Origin: Flavobacteriaceae bacterium
Lineage (GTDB): Bacteria; Bacteroidota; Bacteroidia; Flavobacteriales; Flavobacteriaceae
DNA: 64,000 nucleotides
Assembly: GCA_026988355.1 (NCBI GenBank)
Contig: JALSLK010000103.1
Location: 1-64,000, forward strand
Direction: 5' to 3'
Below the pieces are notes generated by a model, which was not told the DNA's origin, made no database searches, and worked only from the letters and a program-made list of their open reading frames with translations. The first letter of the stretch is position 1, and the number at the start of each line of letters is the position of its first letter. A program made the translations under genes and the position numbers. This document shows, piece after piece, positions 18,567-27,341 of this stretch.

Positions 18567-19589
18567 TTACTTTCTATCTTCAAACTCTACTAACGTCTCT
18601 AAAGCTACTAAGGTTGTATGCATGTAATATCTAAATTCGATATCGTTTCCTACTTTTTTTCTAGCTCGTTCATAACTTCCAAAAGATCCGTCTGTATTTT
18701 GTCTATTTAATATTCGCTTATAAGATGTTTTAAATGTGTTGGTTTCTGTTTCTCCAATGAATATTAGGCAAGTTAAAAGTTCTGCTACAATATCATCGTT
18801 TTGTTTTAGTTCAAACTTTTTTATTATTTGCGGTATTATTTTTTTTAAGTATTCTATATCTTTTTTACTAAATCGCGTTTGTGTTTTTTTATTGCCATAA
18901 TCGTATGCTGCAAATAAAAAGTGTGTTAGTATATACGCATTTCTTCTATTGTAAAATTCTATTTTTTTTTGTGTTGCTATTGGTCCTTTTAAACGTTTTG
19001 CTTCTCGTAAAATTACTGGTTTTTTTATTTTAAAAAAGTCATAGTATTTATCAAATACTGCACGTTGCCATTCTCCTCTAATTTTCATGTGAGCATCCAT
19101 TCGATTTTGTACTTTTGCCAATTCTTTTTTATAATGGCTAATATCGAATTTCATTTCGTTTAACAGCCACATAATTCGCATATACGACATGCTATTTTTT
19201 TTAAATTCCTTATCCTTTAATATTGCTAAATTATGAAATTTTTTATCGAATGTTTTTTGGTAAAATGGTTCTATTCTCTTATGTAATTTTTCTTTTTCTT
19301 TTGATGATGTTGTCGCTTTATCTAGTTTTAAATACATTCCTAAAAATTCTGCTAAAAATTTTTTATCTGCTAAACCTTTATTTCGTATATAATCTAAATT
19401 AAAATCCAATTCGTTTGCAAACTTCGTTGTTCTTTCTATTGCTTCTTTATATGTGTTTTTTCTTACTTTTTCTTTTTTATTTTTCTTGCTTTTTGTTACT
19501 AAATGCTGTTGTTGGACCGTTTTTTTCTTTTGTCCTTCAATACAACTTGATAGTAGTATTGCTATTAAAAATATGCTTATTTTTTTCAT
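18567..19589 (-). CDS. Lipoprotein with an alpha-toroid-like repeat, function unknown
   Basis: 340 residues. The lipobox LLSSC (Cys16) marks a lipoprotein. A highly basic stretch follows, then a helical body. Near the C terminus, RILNRQNTDGSFGSYE resembles the QxxDGSW/F repeat of terpene-cyclase-like alpha/alpha toroids, suggesting a toroid fold, though no aspartate-rich catalytic motif was seen. It starts directly after the stop of the LolC-like permease, so the two are co-transcribed and may work together at the envelope. I do not recognise a named family. Confidence 0.6.
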   Translation of the reverse strand: MKKISIFLIAILLSSCIEGQKKKTVQQQHLVTKSKKNKKEKVRKNTYKEAIERTTKFANELDFNLDYIRNKGLADKKFLAEFLGMYLKLDKATTSSKEKEKLHKRIEPFYQKTFDKKFHNLAILKDKEFKKNSMSYMRIMWLLNEMKFDISHYKKELAKVQNRMDAHMKIRGEWQRAVFDKYYDFFKIKKPVILREAKRLKGPIATQKKIEFYNRRNAYILTHFLFAAYDYGNKKTQTRFSKKDIEYLKKIIPQIIKKFELKQNDDIVAELLTCLIFIGETETNTFKTSYKRILNRQNTDGSFGSYERARKKVGNDIEFRYYMHTTLVALETLVEFEDRK

Positions 19590-20846
19590 CTAATCAAATT
19601 TTATTGCTTTTACTGGATTTATCTTACTTACCATAAATGTTGGTATTATCAACATGATTAAACATAAAAATAAAGTTCCTAAATTTAGTACTAATAAATA
19701 ACCTAAATTAATATAAACTGGTACTTTATTTACATAATAATTCTCTGGGTTTAAACTTATCAATCCAAAATATTTTTGAAGCAATAGTAATCCTATTCCT
19801 ATTAAATTTCCCCAAAATAGTCCTTTTACTATTAAATATCCTGCGTTATACAAAAATATCTTTTGAATACTTGCATTTGAATTTCCCAACGATTTTAATA
19901 TTCCTATCATTTGTGTACGTTCTAATATTAAGACTAACAATGCTGTAATCATGTTAATTCCTGCTATTATTATCATTATTATTATTATTAATTTAATATT
20001 TACGTCAAACATATCTAACCATTCAAAAAGTCCTCTATTTTTATCTGCTATGGTATACGAATTTAGTGAAGGATCTATATTTTCATATATTTCTTGTCCT
20101 TTTGTTTCTAATGCATCAAATTCTTTAATAAAAACTTCAAATCCTCCTACTTGATTTTGTTGCCATTTATTTAGTCTTTGTATTATTTTTATATCTCCAA
20201 TAATATATGTTTTATCAAATGCTATTACACCTGAATTAAAAATTCCAACAACTTTTAAGGGTCTTACTTTGGTATTGGACTTTATATCTGTTACATTTTG
20301 ACTTTGTGTTTCTTTGATAAACCACATATTAAATTTATCACCAATTTTTAGATCTAATCGTTCGGATGTTATTTTTGAAATTAATACTGCATTACTCGTT
20401 TTATCGCTTAATTCTAGTATTTTCCCTTCAACTAAATAGGTTGTAAAAAAGGACCAGTCATAATCTACTCCTACTCCTTTAAAAATAATACTTTCAAAAT
20501 CTTTTGGTGTACGTATCACTCCTGCTTTTGAAGCATAAACTTGCACTTTTTTTATTCCTGTAACATGTTTAAACTCTGGATAGAAATCTTGATTTATGGA
20601 AACCGAATTGTTTGTATTTAATACATTATTTCGATCAAATTTTGAAATTATTACATGACCACTTAGTCCTGATAATTTTTCTTTTATCTTCTTTTTTAAT
20701 CCAAATCCTGTAGATATAGATAATATCATTACAACCATACTGACTGTAATAGATACAATTGCTATTTTTATTATTGAAGAAGATATACTACTTTTATCCT
20801 TCTTTTTGGCAATTAATCGTTTTGCTATAAATAATTCGTAATTCAA
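19590..20846 (-). CDS. LolC/E-like ABC transporter permease
   Basis: 418 residues. An N-terminal helix (IAIVSITVSMVVMILSIS) precedes a large periplasmic domain, then three helices with FtsX/MacB character (MIGILKSLGNSNASIQKIF is the coupling segment). The family extracts lipoproteins from the inner membrane, working with an ATPase that is not encoded here. The start codon is TTG: MNYELFIAKRLIAKKK matches the family N terminus and no ATG is near. It is divergent from namZ with only 5 bases between the start codons. Confidence 0.85.
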   Translation of the reverse strand: MNYELFIAKRLIAKKKDKSSISSSIIKIAIVSITVSMVVMILSISTGFGLKKKIKEKLSGLSGHVIISKFDRNNVLNTNNSVSINQDFYPEFKHVTGIKKVQVYASKAGVIRTPKDFESIIFKGVGVDYDWSFFTTYLVEGKILELSDKTSNAVLISKITSERLDLKIGDKFNMWFIKETQSQNVTDIKSNTKVRPLKVVGIFNSGVIAFDKTYIIGDIKIIQRLNKWQQNQVGGFEVFIKEFDALETKGQEIYENIDPSLNSYTIADKNRGLFEWLDMFDVNIKLIIIIMIIIAGINMITALLVLILERTQMIGILKSLGNSNASIQKIFLYNAGYLIVKGLFWGNLIGIGLLLLQKYFGLISLNPENYYVNKVPVYINLGYLLVLNLGTLFLCLIMLIIPTFMVSKINPVKAIKFD

Positions 20847-20851
20847 TATAT

Positions 20852-22144
20852 ATGAAGTTCTATTTCTGTTTCAAAAATACCCTTTTTATTTGGTTTTTTA
20901 TTTCTCTTTTTCTGGTTTCTTGTGGAAGTCGGAATAACACAAAAAAAAAACATGCTATTCTTAACAAAAAGTCGCAAGTTAATAATCTTTCTAAAAAGAA
21001 ACCTATTGTTGTTGGTGCTAATCAATTTTCTAAATATTTCCCTCTTTTAAAAGGCAAAAATTTTGCTGTTGTTGCAAACCAAACTTCTATGGTTGATTAT
21101 ATGGAAAAGTCTGCCGCTAATTCTCACAAAACTGATATTAAAAAAGAAGCGATACATTTAGTGGATTATCTTAAACAAAAATTTCCAAACCAAATTAAAA
21201 CTGTTTTTGCTCCCGAACATGGTTTTAGAGGTAAGGCTGATGCTGGCGAGCATATTAAAAATGGTATGGATAATAAAACCAAGCTTCCTATTATCTCGCT
21301 TTATGGCAATAATAAAAAACCTAAATCGGAACAATTAAAAGGCCTGGATGTTGTTTTATTTGATATTCAAGATGTTGGCGTTCGTTTTTACACCTATATT
21401 TCTACTTTACACTATGTGATGGAGGCTTGTGCGGAAGCTAATATTTCTGTTATTGTTTTAGACAGACCTAATCCAAATGCTCATTATGTGGATGGTCCTA
21501 TACTCGAAAAAGAACACCAATCTTTTGTCGGCATGCATCCTGTTCCGCTTGTTTACGGAATGACTATTGGTGAATATGCTCAAATGATTAATGGCGAAAA
21601 GTGGTTAAAAAACAATCTATCGTGTGATTTAACTGTAATTTCTTTACAAAATTATACGCATCAGACTTTGTATGATTTACCTATCAAGCCTTCGCCCAAT
21701 TTACCGAATGCAAAATCTATTAATTTGTATCCGAGTTTGGCTTTTTTTGAAGGTACTAACGTGAGTTGTGGTCGTGGTACCGAAATGCAATTTCAAATTT
21801 ACGGCTCTCCTTTTTTAGATAATAAATACAATACTTTTGAATTTATTCCTCATCCAAATTTTGGTGCTAAATTTCCAAAACACAAAGACAAAATTTGCTA
21901 TGGTAAAGATTTACGAAATCATAAAAATCTTAACATGCTTAATTTAGAATGGCTTATTGATGCTTATGTTTCTACAAAGGATAAATCTAAATTTTTTAAT
22001 GCTTTTTTTACCAAATTGGCTGGTACTAAAAAATTACAACAACAAATTGAACAAACGTATACTTATCGTGAAATTAGAAAAGATTGGATGCACGATTTAG
22101 AGGCTTTTAAAAAAACACGCAGTATGTATTTGATTTATGAGTAA
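20852..22144 (+). CDS. namZ: DUF1343 (NamZ-type exo-beta-N-acetylmuramidase) lipoprotein
   Basis: 430 residues. A signal peptide ends in a lipobox (FLVSC). The body is the DUF1343 family: FAVVANQTSMV, the TVFAPEHGFRGKADAGEH segment, LPIISLYG, DVVLFDIQDVGVRFYTYIST and VLDRPNPN are all characteristic. Characterised members of the family (NamZ) remove N-acetylmuramic acid from the non-reducing ends of peptidoglycan fragments, a step in cell-wall recycling. It sits head to head with the LolC-like permease. Substrate activity here is inferred by family. Confidence 0.85.
   Translation: MKFYFCFKNTLFIWFFISLFLVSCGSRNNTKKKHAILNKKSQVNNLSKKKPIVVGANQFSKYFPLLKGKNFAVVANQTSMVDYMEKSAANSHKTDIKKEAIHLVDYLKQKFPNQIKTVFAPEHGFRGKADAGEHIKNGMDNKTKLPIISLYGNNKKPKSEQLKGLDVVLFDIQDVGVRFYTYISTLHYVMEACAEANISVIVLDRPNPNAHYVDGPILEKEHQSFVGMHPVPLVYGMTIGEYAQMINGEKWLKNNLSCDLTVISLQNYTHQTLYDLPIKPSPNLPNAKSINLYPSLAFFEGTNVSCGRGTEMQFQIYGSPFLDNKYNTFEFIPHPNFGAKFPKHKDKICYGKDLRNHKNLNMLNLEWLIDAYVSTKDKSKFFNAFFTKLAGTKKLQQQIEQTYTYREIRKDWMHDLEAFKKTRSMYLIYE
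20872..20879 (-). promoter_or_regulatory. Promoter -7 element of the permease, inside namZ
   Basis: The minus strand reads TATTTTTG. It lies within the first codons of namZ, 26 bases before the TTG start of the permease. Confidence 0.45.
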
Positions 22145-22244
22145 TAGAAATATTTAAACTCTTCTGTGGCGAATAATATATATTATTGAGTACAAAAAAA
22201 CAAGTCGTTATTGTTTAACTCAAATTATTCACAAATTTCCTATT

Positions 22245-22306
22245 ATACCAACTCAACATCAAAATAGTTCAAATCTATTTAGCGCATTTTGAAATTGAAT
22301 TGGTAT
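22245..22306. repeat. Deleted MITE-like repeat
   Basis: 62 bp: the two terminal inverted repeats (ATACCAACTCAACATC and GCGCATTTTGAAATTGAATTGGTAT) with the middle missing. Found between convergent genes. Confidence 0.6.
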
Positions 22307-22314
22307 TATTCGGG

Positions 22315-23841
22315 TTAAAGGATTCCTTTTGGAAGTATTTTACGTGTCCATGATTTTATTCGTTTGCTCTTTTTAACTTTAGAATCTGGATTAAATGTCT
22401 CTGTTATTTCCCATGAATTTTCTACTTTAAACTCTTCATTCATTCCTTTTAAGACTTGTGCTGCTATTTTTTTTGATTCCATTATTACCACACATTCTGT
22501 GTTTAGATTTGCACTTCTTGGATCTAAATTAAATGTTCCTATTACTGTTATTTTTCCATCGATAACCATAGACTTTGCATGTAGTCCAAAAATGGGTTTC
22601 TTTTTTAATGTCTTTTGTAATTCGCCAGTCATTATTTTTGTCCGCTCTGCTGCATCTGGTTTAAACTCAAATATACGTATTCCTGTTTTTAACAATTTCT
22701 GCCTATCTGTTTGGTAACTTGCAAAGGCTTCTAAATTATCTGTTGATGCCAAACTATTGGTCAAAATTTTGATTTCTACACCTCTTTTTACTGCATTTTT
22801 AAATAAGGTTTGACTTAAGGCTGTAGTTATTAAGTATGGTGTTTGTATCGCAATGGACGTTTTGGCTTTCTTTATTAAATTAATTAATGCTGTTGTAGAA
22901 ATTCCTCCACCTCCTAATCCATTTTTAGTTTCATTTTTTCCTGGTATATCCGAAATAAACGAAATACTATCTAACCAAACCAATGCTCCATTTTCTTTTA
23001 TATTTTGAATTGTTCTTGGGAATTTTTCTAATTTTGTTCGTATTTGTGGCCAAAAATTTTCTGGATTACACGCATATTCGTGTAATTTATCGAATCGTTG
23101 TATATCGTCTTTATTTTTAGATTCTTTTTTTAATAGATCTGTTGCAGTCATGCTGAGTTTACTATTCCAAAATTCACGAAACGATTTTTCTACCTCTTTT
23201 GTCGTTTTACCAATTAGTAATACATCTCTATCTCTAAAATTATATTCGTGGTCGTAATCAAAATATTCGTCTGCAATATTTCTACCTCCTGTAATCACAA
23301 CTTTACCATCTACAATAAATGTTTTATTATGCATGCGTTGGTTTGCTCCTCTAAAATCTACTGTAAATTTTTTTAGTTTAGCTAGTATACTCTTCCCGAG
23401 ATTTACTCCTGGATTGTATATTTTTATTTCAATATTTTCGTGTGAATCTAATGTTAATACATCTTCTATGTCTGCATCTACCATTATATCGTCTACTATT
23501 ATTCTAACTTTAACTCCTCTATCTGCTGCTCTTACTAGATAATCACATGCTATAAGACCTATATTATCTGTTGAAAATATAAAGTATTGTATGTCTATTG
23601 TCTTTTCTGCATATTCACTTAACCACGCTCTTGTAACCATAGAACCTCCTCCATCTTCTAAAACATAAACTCCTGTTTTTGTTTGCATTAATTCTGAAAA
23701 AGAACTTAATTCTTTCGATAAACTTATTGTATCATTTCTATGTATACTAGAACAAAAGTCTGTTTTTTGTGTTGTTACTTTCTCTTTTTTTTTAGAACAA
23801 GATATAATAATCATTAAGAGTATTACCAGTTTCAATTTCAT
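22315..23841 (-). CDS. Phospholipase D family lipoprotein (cardiolipin synthase-like)
   Basis: 508 residues. The lipobox IISC near residue 15 marks a lipoprotein. Two HKD motifs are intact: HNKTFIVDGKVVITGGRN near residue 170 and HAKSMVIDGKITVIGTFN near residue 420, both followed by the Gly-Asn type sites. These catalyse phosphatidyl transfer, as in cardiolipin synthase or phospholipase D. The closest recalled relatives are ClsC-like proteins. An exported, lipid-anchored member would act in the periplasm or outer membrane. Monocistronic with its own promoter. Confidence 0.85.
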   Translation of the reverse strand: MKLKLVILLMIIISCSKKKEKVTTQKTDFCSSIHRNDTISLSKELSSFSELMQTKTGVYVLEDGGGSMVTRAWLSEYAEKTIDIQYFIFSTDNIGLIACDYLVRAADRGVKVRIIVDDIMVDADIEDVLTLDSHENIEIKIYNPGVNLGKSILAKLKKFTVDFRGANQRMHNKTFIVDGKVVITGGRNIADEYFDYDHEYNFRDRDVLLIGKTTKEVEKSFREFWNSKLSMTATDLLKKESKNKDDIQRFDKLHEYACNPENFWPQIRTKLEKFPRTIQNIKENGALVWLDSISFISDIPGKNETKNGLGGGGISTTALINLIKKAKTSIAIQTPYLITTALSQTLFKNAVKRGVEIKILTNSLASTDNLEAFASYQTDRQKLLKTGIRIFEFKPDAAERTKIMTGELQKTLKKKPIFGLHAKSMVIDGKITVIGTFNLDPRSANLNTECVVIMESKKIAAQVLKGMNEEFKVENSWEITETFNPDSKVKKSKRIKSWTRKILPKGIL

Positions 23842-23863
23842 TTTTAATATTTTTTATTAACTA

Positions 23864-23871
23864 CAAATATA
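23864..23871 (-). promoter_or_regulatory. Promoter -7 element of the phospholipase D gene
   Basis: The minus strand reads TATATTTG, fitting TAnnTTTG, 23 bases before the ATG at 23841. Confidence 0.5.
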
Positions 23872-23958
23872 CAAAACATGCCTTGTCTATTTTTACAAAA
23901 AAGGCAAGCCCTTATTAATAGTAATAAAAACCCTTAACTACATCTTGTCAAACATCGC

Positions 23959-23966
23959 TACTTTTG
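23959..23966 (+). promoter_or_regulatory. Promoter-like element abutting the LytTR gene start
   Basis: TACTTTTG matches TAnnTTTG exactly but ends only 4 bases before the ATG at 23971, implying a leaderless or nearly leaderless mRNA if functional. Confidence 0.4.
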
Positions 23967-23970
23967 GAAT

Positions 23971-24696
23971 ATGCAAAACTATTTCATCATAGATCATAAT
24001 ATAAATACTGTTAAAAAAATAAAAACAGTATTGCATGATTTCCCAAAAGTAACATGTATTGGGATTTCCGAAAATAAAGACGATGCTTTAAATTTAATCT
24101 TGAAAAATACACCAGATATTATTTTTATAAATATTGACGATACTGTGGATGATTATCCTAGATTTTTATCGGAAATTCGTCATTATTGCAAAAAAGATTT
24201 TGCTTTTGTTGCTTTATCCGATTCTAGAGACCAAGCTTATGATACTTACAAATATGATTTTTTTGATTATTTACTAAAACCCATTGTCGAACTTTCTTTA
24301 CGAAAATGTATCTTAAAGTTTAAAAAAAAACATCCGAAGAAGATTTGCAATAAAATTTGCCTTAAATCTTACAAAGATTTTCACTATTTGAATACAGATG
24401 AAATTCTTTTTTTAAAAGCCGACAATAATACTACTGATTTTCACATGCATGATGGTTCTATTGTAAGTGCCTATAAAACACTTAAAATATTTGAAAACAG
24501 ATTGCCACAAAATTTCTTACGCATACACAAAAGTTATATTATAAATAGCAACTGTATTTCTAGAATACACTATGGAAAATCACAATGCATTATCAAAAAA
24601 AATTCACATAGAATTCCTTTTACAAAAACTTTTATTAATAATATTGACTTTATTAATACCAAACTATCCAATAACATTTTTACGGTATTAAATTAA
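23971..24696 (+). CDS. LytTR DNA-binding regulator with degenerate receiver domain
   Basis: 241 residues. The N-terminal half has the receiver fold, but the phosphoacceptor aspartate is replaced: FINIDD places Asn54 where FLDI has Asp, and the usual acidic pair near residue 8 is Asp-His. The switch lysine (DYLLKPI) remains. The C-terminal LytTR domain is intact, with NTDEILFLKADNNTTDFH and FLRIHKSYIINS. It probably binds DNA without classical phosphorylation, or responds to another cue. No cognate LytS kinase is adjacent. It is the first plus-strand gene before the signalling and peptide region. Confidence 0.85.
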   Translation: MQNYFIIDHNINTVKKIKTVLHDFPKVTCIGISENKDDALNLILKNTPDIIFINIDDTVDDYPRFLSEIRHYCKKDFAFVALSDSRDQAYDTYKYDFFDYLLKPIVELSLRKCILKFKKKHPKKICNKICLKSYKDFHYLNTDEILFLKADNNTTDFHMHDGSIVSAYKTLKIFENRLPQNFLRIHKSYIINSNCISRIHYGKSQCIIKKNSHRIPFTKTFINNIDFINTKLSNNIFTVLN

Positions 24697-25053
24697 TCTA
24701 AATTTGATAAATCCGTAAAAATGGAATTCTGTTATCAATCTTTCTTTTTTTACAACTATTTCTTATATAATTCTAACGTATTTATATAAAAAACAGATCC
24801 TCTAAATTTTTCTTTTTCTTCAAATATTATTTTTTTTTGAAATCTATTTCCCTATCAAAAAACAGAGTTTCACTAACAAACCCATACTTTTCACTAAAAT
24901 AAGTGTATTTACTTAGTTTTAAATTGATTATGTGCATAATTTAGTCTTGATTATATGAGGATTTAATACTAAAAAACGATATTAATTTATTTTTTTTCAC
25001 AATTATTTCCTAACAAAATATAACACATTTATTAATTTTTAAAATTTTATATT
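24697..25053 (+). other. AT-rich intergenic region before the small lipoprotein gene
   Basis: No gene or terminator stands out. TAGTCTTG at 24942-24949 is one mismatch from TAnnTTTG and could drive the lipoprotein gene with a leader of about 100 nt. Confidence 0.3.
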
Positions 25054-25215
25054 ATGAAAACATTAAAGAGATTATTTATTCTAACATTATTTTTAAATTT
25101 ATTTACCTCCTGTACTAATTTTGAAGAATTAGATACAGTTGATGATTCCGAAAATATTGCATTAGTAGATACTGGAGATGAGGGAGAAGAAGTTGATGAA
25201 ACTGAAAAAGATTAG
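25054..25215 (+). CDS. Small acidic lipoprotein, function unknown
   Basis: 53 residues. MKTLKRLFILTLFLNLFTSC is a signal peptide with the lipobox LFTSC (Cys20). The 33 residues after it are strongly acidic (about 16 Asp or Glu) and contain no basic residue apart from one near the end (ETEKD). It sits about 80 bases before the histidine kinase gene, which also starts with a signal and a possible lipobox. A role as an accessory or ligand-presenting factor for that sensor is only a positional guess. Confidence 0.6.
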   Translation: MKTLKRLFILTLFLNLFTSCTNFEELDTVDDSENIALVDTGDEGEEVDETEKD

Positions 25216-25295
25216 CGTATTAGAAATTAATTATCCATAAATATTATTATAGTTAAAGACATTTTCATAGATTTGTTACCAACAATAATTACTTT

Positions 25296-27332
25296 TTGAA
25301 AATAAAAACTATATATAAAAAATGCTTTATATATCTGTTCTTAATTTTCTCTCTACAATATTGTAACTTAAAAAAAGGGGATTTAAAGCAGTCAAATATA
25401 AAAAATGACAGCATTGTTTTGTGGATAAAACATGCTAAGGATACTTCGTATTCAATATCTAAACGTAACTATTTTTTAAAACAATCTTACCATACCATAA
25501 AATTTAGTAAAAAAGATACTTTATCTACTAGAAGATTGGCTTCGATTGCTTATCAATACTTAAAACTTAAGGACACCCTTCGTTTTAAAAAAATAAACAA
25601 AGAAGCCTTTCAATTTGCACAACAACTTAAAGATAGTTTTGCTTTAGCAGACATACATTGGAATAATGCAAATTTTTATAAAAAAAAAGAAATTTACGAG
25701 AAATCGTATTACCATTATAATAAGGCATTTATTTATTTTGAAAATATAAACAAACAATATTTTGCTGCAAAAATGTTGTATGGCATGTCGTTCATTAAAG
25801 GTCGCTTAAGAGATTACTCTGGTAGTGAAATATTAATTATAAAAGCGATTTCTAAATTCGAAGCGTTAAATAAATACAAATCTTTATATTCTTCATATAA
25901 TCATTTAGCGCTTCTACAAAAAGATATAAAAGAGTATGACTTGTCCCTATTTTATAATAAAAAAGCAATTAAATATTTAGATAGAATAAAACCAAATAGT
26001 GAACTTCTAGAAATTAGCTTTAATAATATTGGCATTGTCTATCAAGAAAAAGGAGAATATACAAATGCGATTAAATATTTTGATAAAGTTTTAAAAAACA
26101 CCAATTTAAAGGCTAAAAATATTGGTCGATATGCTAGAATTATTGATAATCTAGCATTTTGTAAATTACTTAATAAGGATACTATTAATATTAAGCATTT
26201 TTTTTATGAATCTTTAAAAATAAGAGATAGTATAAAAAATAAAGGTGGCAAAATTATTGCAAAAATTCATTTAGCAACTTACTATTTAAAAATTAAAGAT
26301 TCTGTAAAATCATTACAATACGCTAAAGAAGCAAATTTATTGGCAAAAAAAATAAATAATAATAGAGACTACTTATCTTCTTTAAAATTATTGTCAAAAA
26401 TAGATGCAAAAAACGCAAATAGATATTTAGAAAAGTATATTATTTATAATGATAGCTTACATAATGCCGAACGAAAGATTCACAATAAGTTTACTCGAAT
26501 TGAATACGAAACAGAGCAATATATCGAAAAAGCAGCTTTTTTATCGCAACAAAAAATGTTTATATTGATTTCTAGTATTGGTATACTTATAACCTTATCT
26601 TTATTTTACATTGTTAAAGTTCAAAAATCTAAAAATAAAAATCTACAATTAGAAACAGAACAACAAAAGGCAAATGAACAAATATATATTTTAACCCTAA
26701 ATCAACAAGAAAAACTGGAAAATGAAAAGAGAATTGAACAAAATAGAATCTCAGAAGAATTACACGATGGTATTCTCGGAAACCTTTTTGGGACACGTGT
26801 TGGTTTAGGTTTTCTAAAATTAAATGGAAGTACAACAACCTTAAACAAATACCAATCTTTTTTAAATGATTTACAAGATATTGAAAAGGAAATTAGAGAT
26901 GTTTCACACAGATTAAATGATAATATTGGTAATATCGAAATTGGTTTTAGCTCTATTATTTACCAACTACTTAATAAGAGAAGTAAAATGGGAAATTTTA
27001 ATAGCGAATTACTTATTAGTGATGAAATTGTATGGGATGATATTAATAAAATAATCAAGGTAAATTTATACCGAATTTTACAAGAAGCGCTACAGAATAT
27101 TATTAAATATGCAAAAGCAAAACAAGTCACATTACATTTTACAATAGAAAACGGCAACTTAATCCTAATTATTACTGATGACGGAATAGGCTTTAACACC
27201 TCAAAACGCAACAAAGGAATCGGAATTAAAAATATTAAATCTCGAGCTGTTAAATTAAATGCCTCTCTCCAAATTAATTCAAGTATTAATAAAGGGACTA
27301 CAATAAACATTGAAATTCCTCTAAATAACTAA
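25296..27332 (+). CDS. TPR sensor histidine kinase
   Basis: 678 residues. The start is TTG: no ATG is near, and MKIKTIYKKCFIYLFLIFSLQYC gives a signal sequence with a possible lipobox at its end. Residues 60-400 form tetratricopeptide-like helical repeats (for example ISFNNIGIVYQEKGEYTNAI) on the outer side. A single membrane helix lies near 421-442. A coiled coil leads to a HisKA_3-type dimerisation domain with His490 in ISEELHDGILGN, then an ATPase domain with EALQNIIKYAKA and DDGIGFN. The response regulator follows 9 bases later and is surely its partner. Confidence 0.88.
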   Translation: MKIKTIYKKCFIYLFLIFSLQYCNLKKGDLKQSNIKNDSIVLWIKHAKDTSYSISKRNYFLKQSYHTIKFSKKDTLSTRRLASIAYQYLKLKDTLRFKKINKEAFQFAQQLKDSFALADIHWNNANFYKKKEIYEKSYYHYNKAFIYFENINKQYFAAKMLYGMSFIKGRLRDYSGSEILIIKAISKFEALNKYKSLYSSYNHLALLQKDIKEYDLSLFYNKKAIKYLDRIKPNSELLEISFNNIGIVYQEKGEYTNAIKYFDKVLKNTNLKAKNIGRYARIIDNLAFCKLLNKDTINIKHFFYESLKIRDSIKNKGGKIIAKIHLATYYLKIKDSVKSLQYAKEANLLAKKINNNRDYLSSLKLLSKIDAKNANRYLEKYIIYNDSLHNAERKIHNKFTRIEYETEQYIEKAAFLSQQKMFILISSIGILITLSLFYIVKVQKSKNKNLQLETEQQKANEQIYILTLNQQEKLENEKRIEQNRISEELHDGILGNLFGTRVGLGFLKLNGSTTTLNKYQSFLNDLQDIEKEIRDVSHRLNDNIGNIEIGFSSIIYQLLNKRSKMGNFNSELLISDEIVWDDINKIIKVNLYRILQEALQNIIKYAKAKQVTLHFTIENGNLILIITDDGIGFNTSKRNKGIGIKNIKSRAVKLNASLQINSSINKGTTINIEIPLNN

Positions 27333-27341
27333 ATAAAAAAA

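Noticed and set aside
19965-19995. ATT-type low-complexity tract as a phase-variable repeat
   Set aside because: It encodes an isoleucine-rich membrane helix of the permease and the units are not uniform enough to suggest slippage control.
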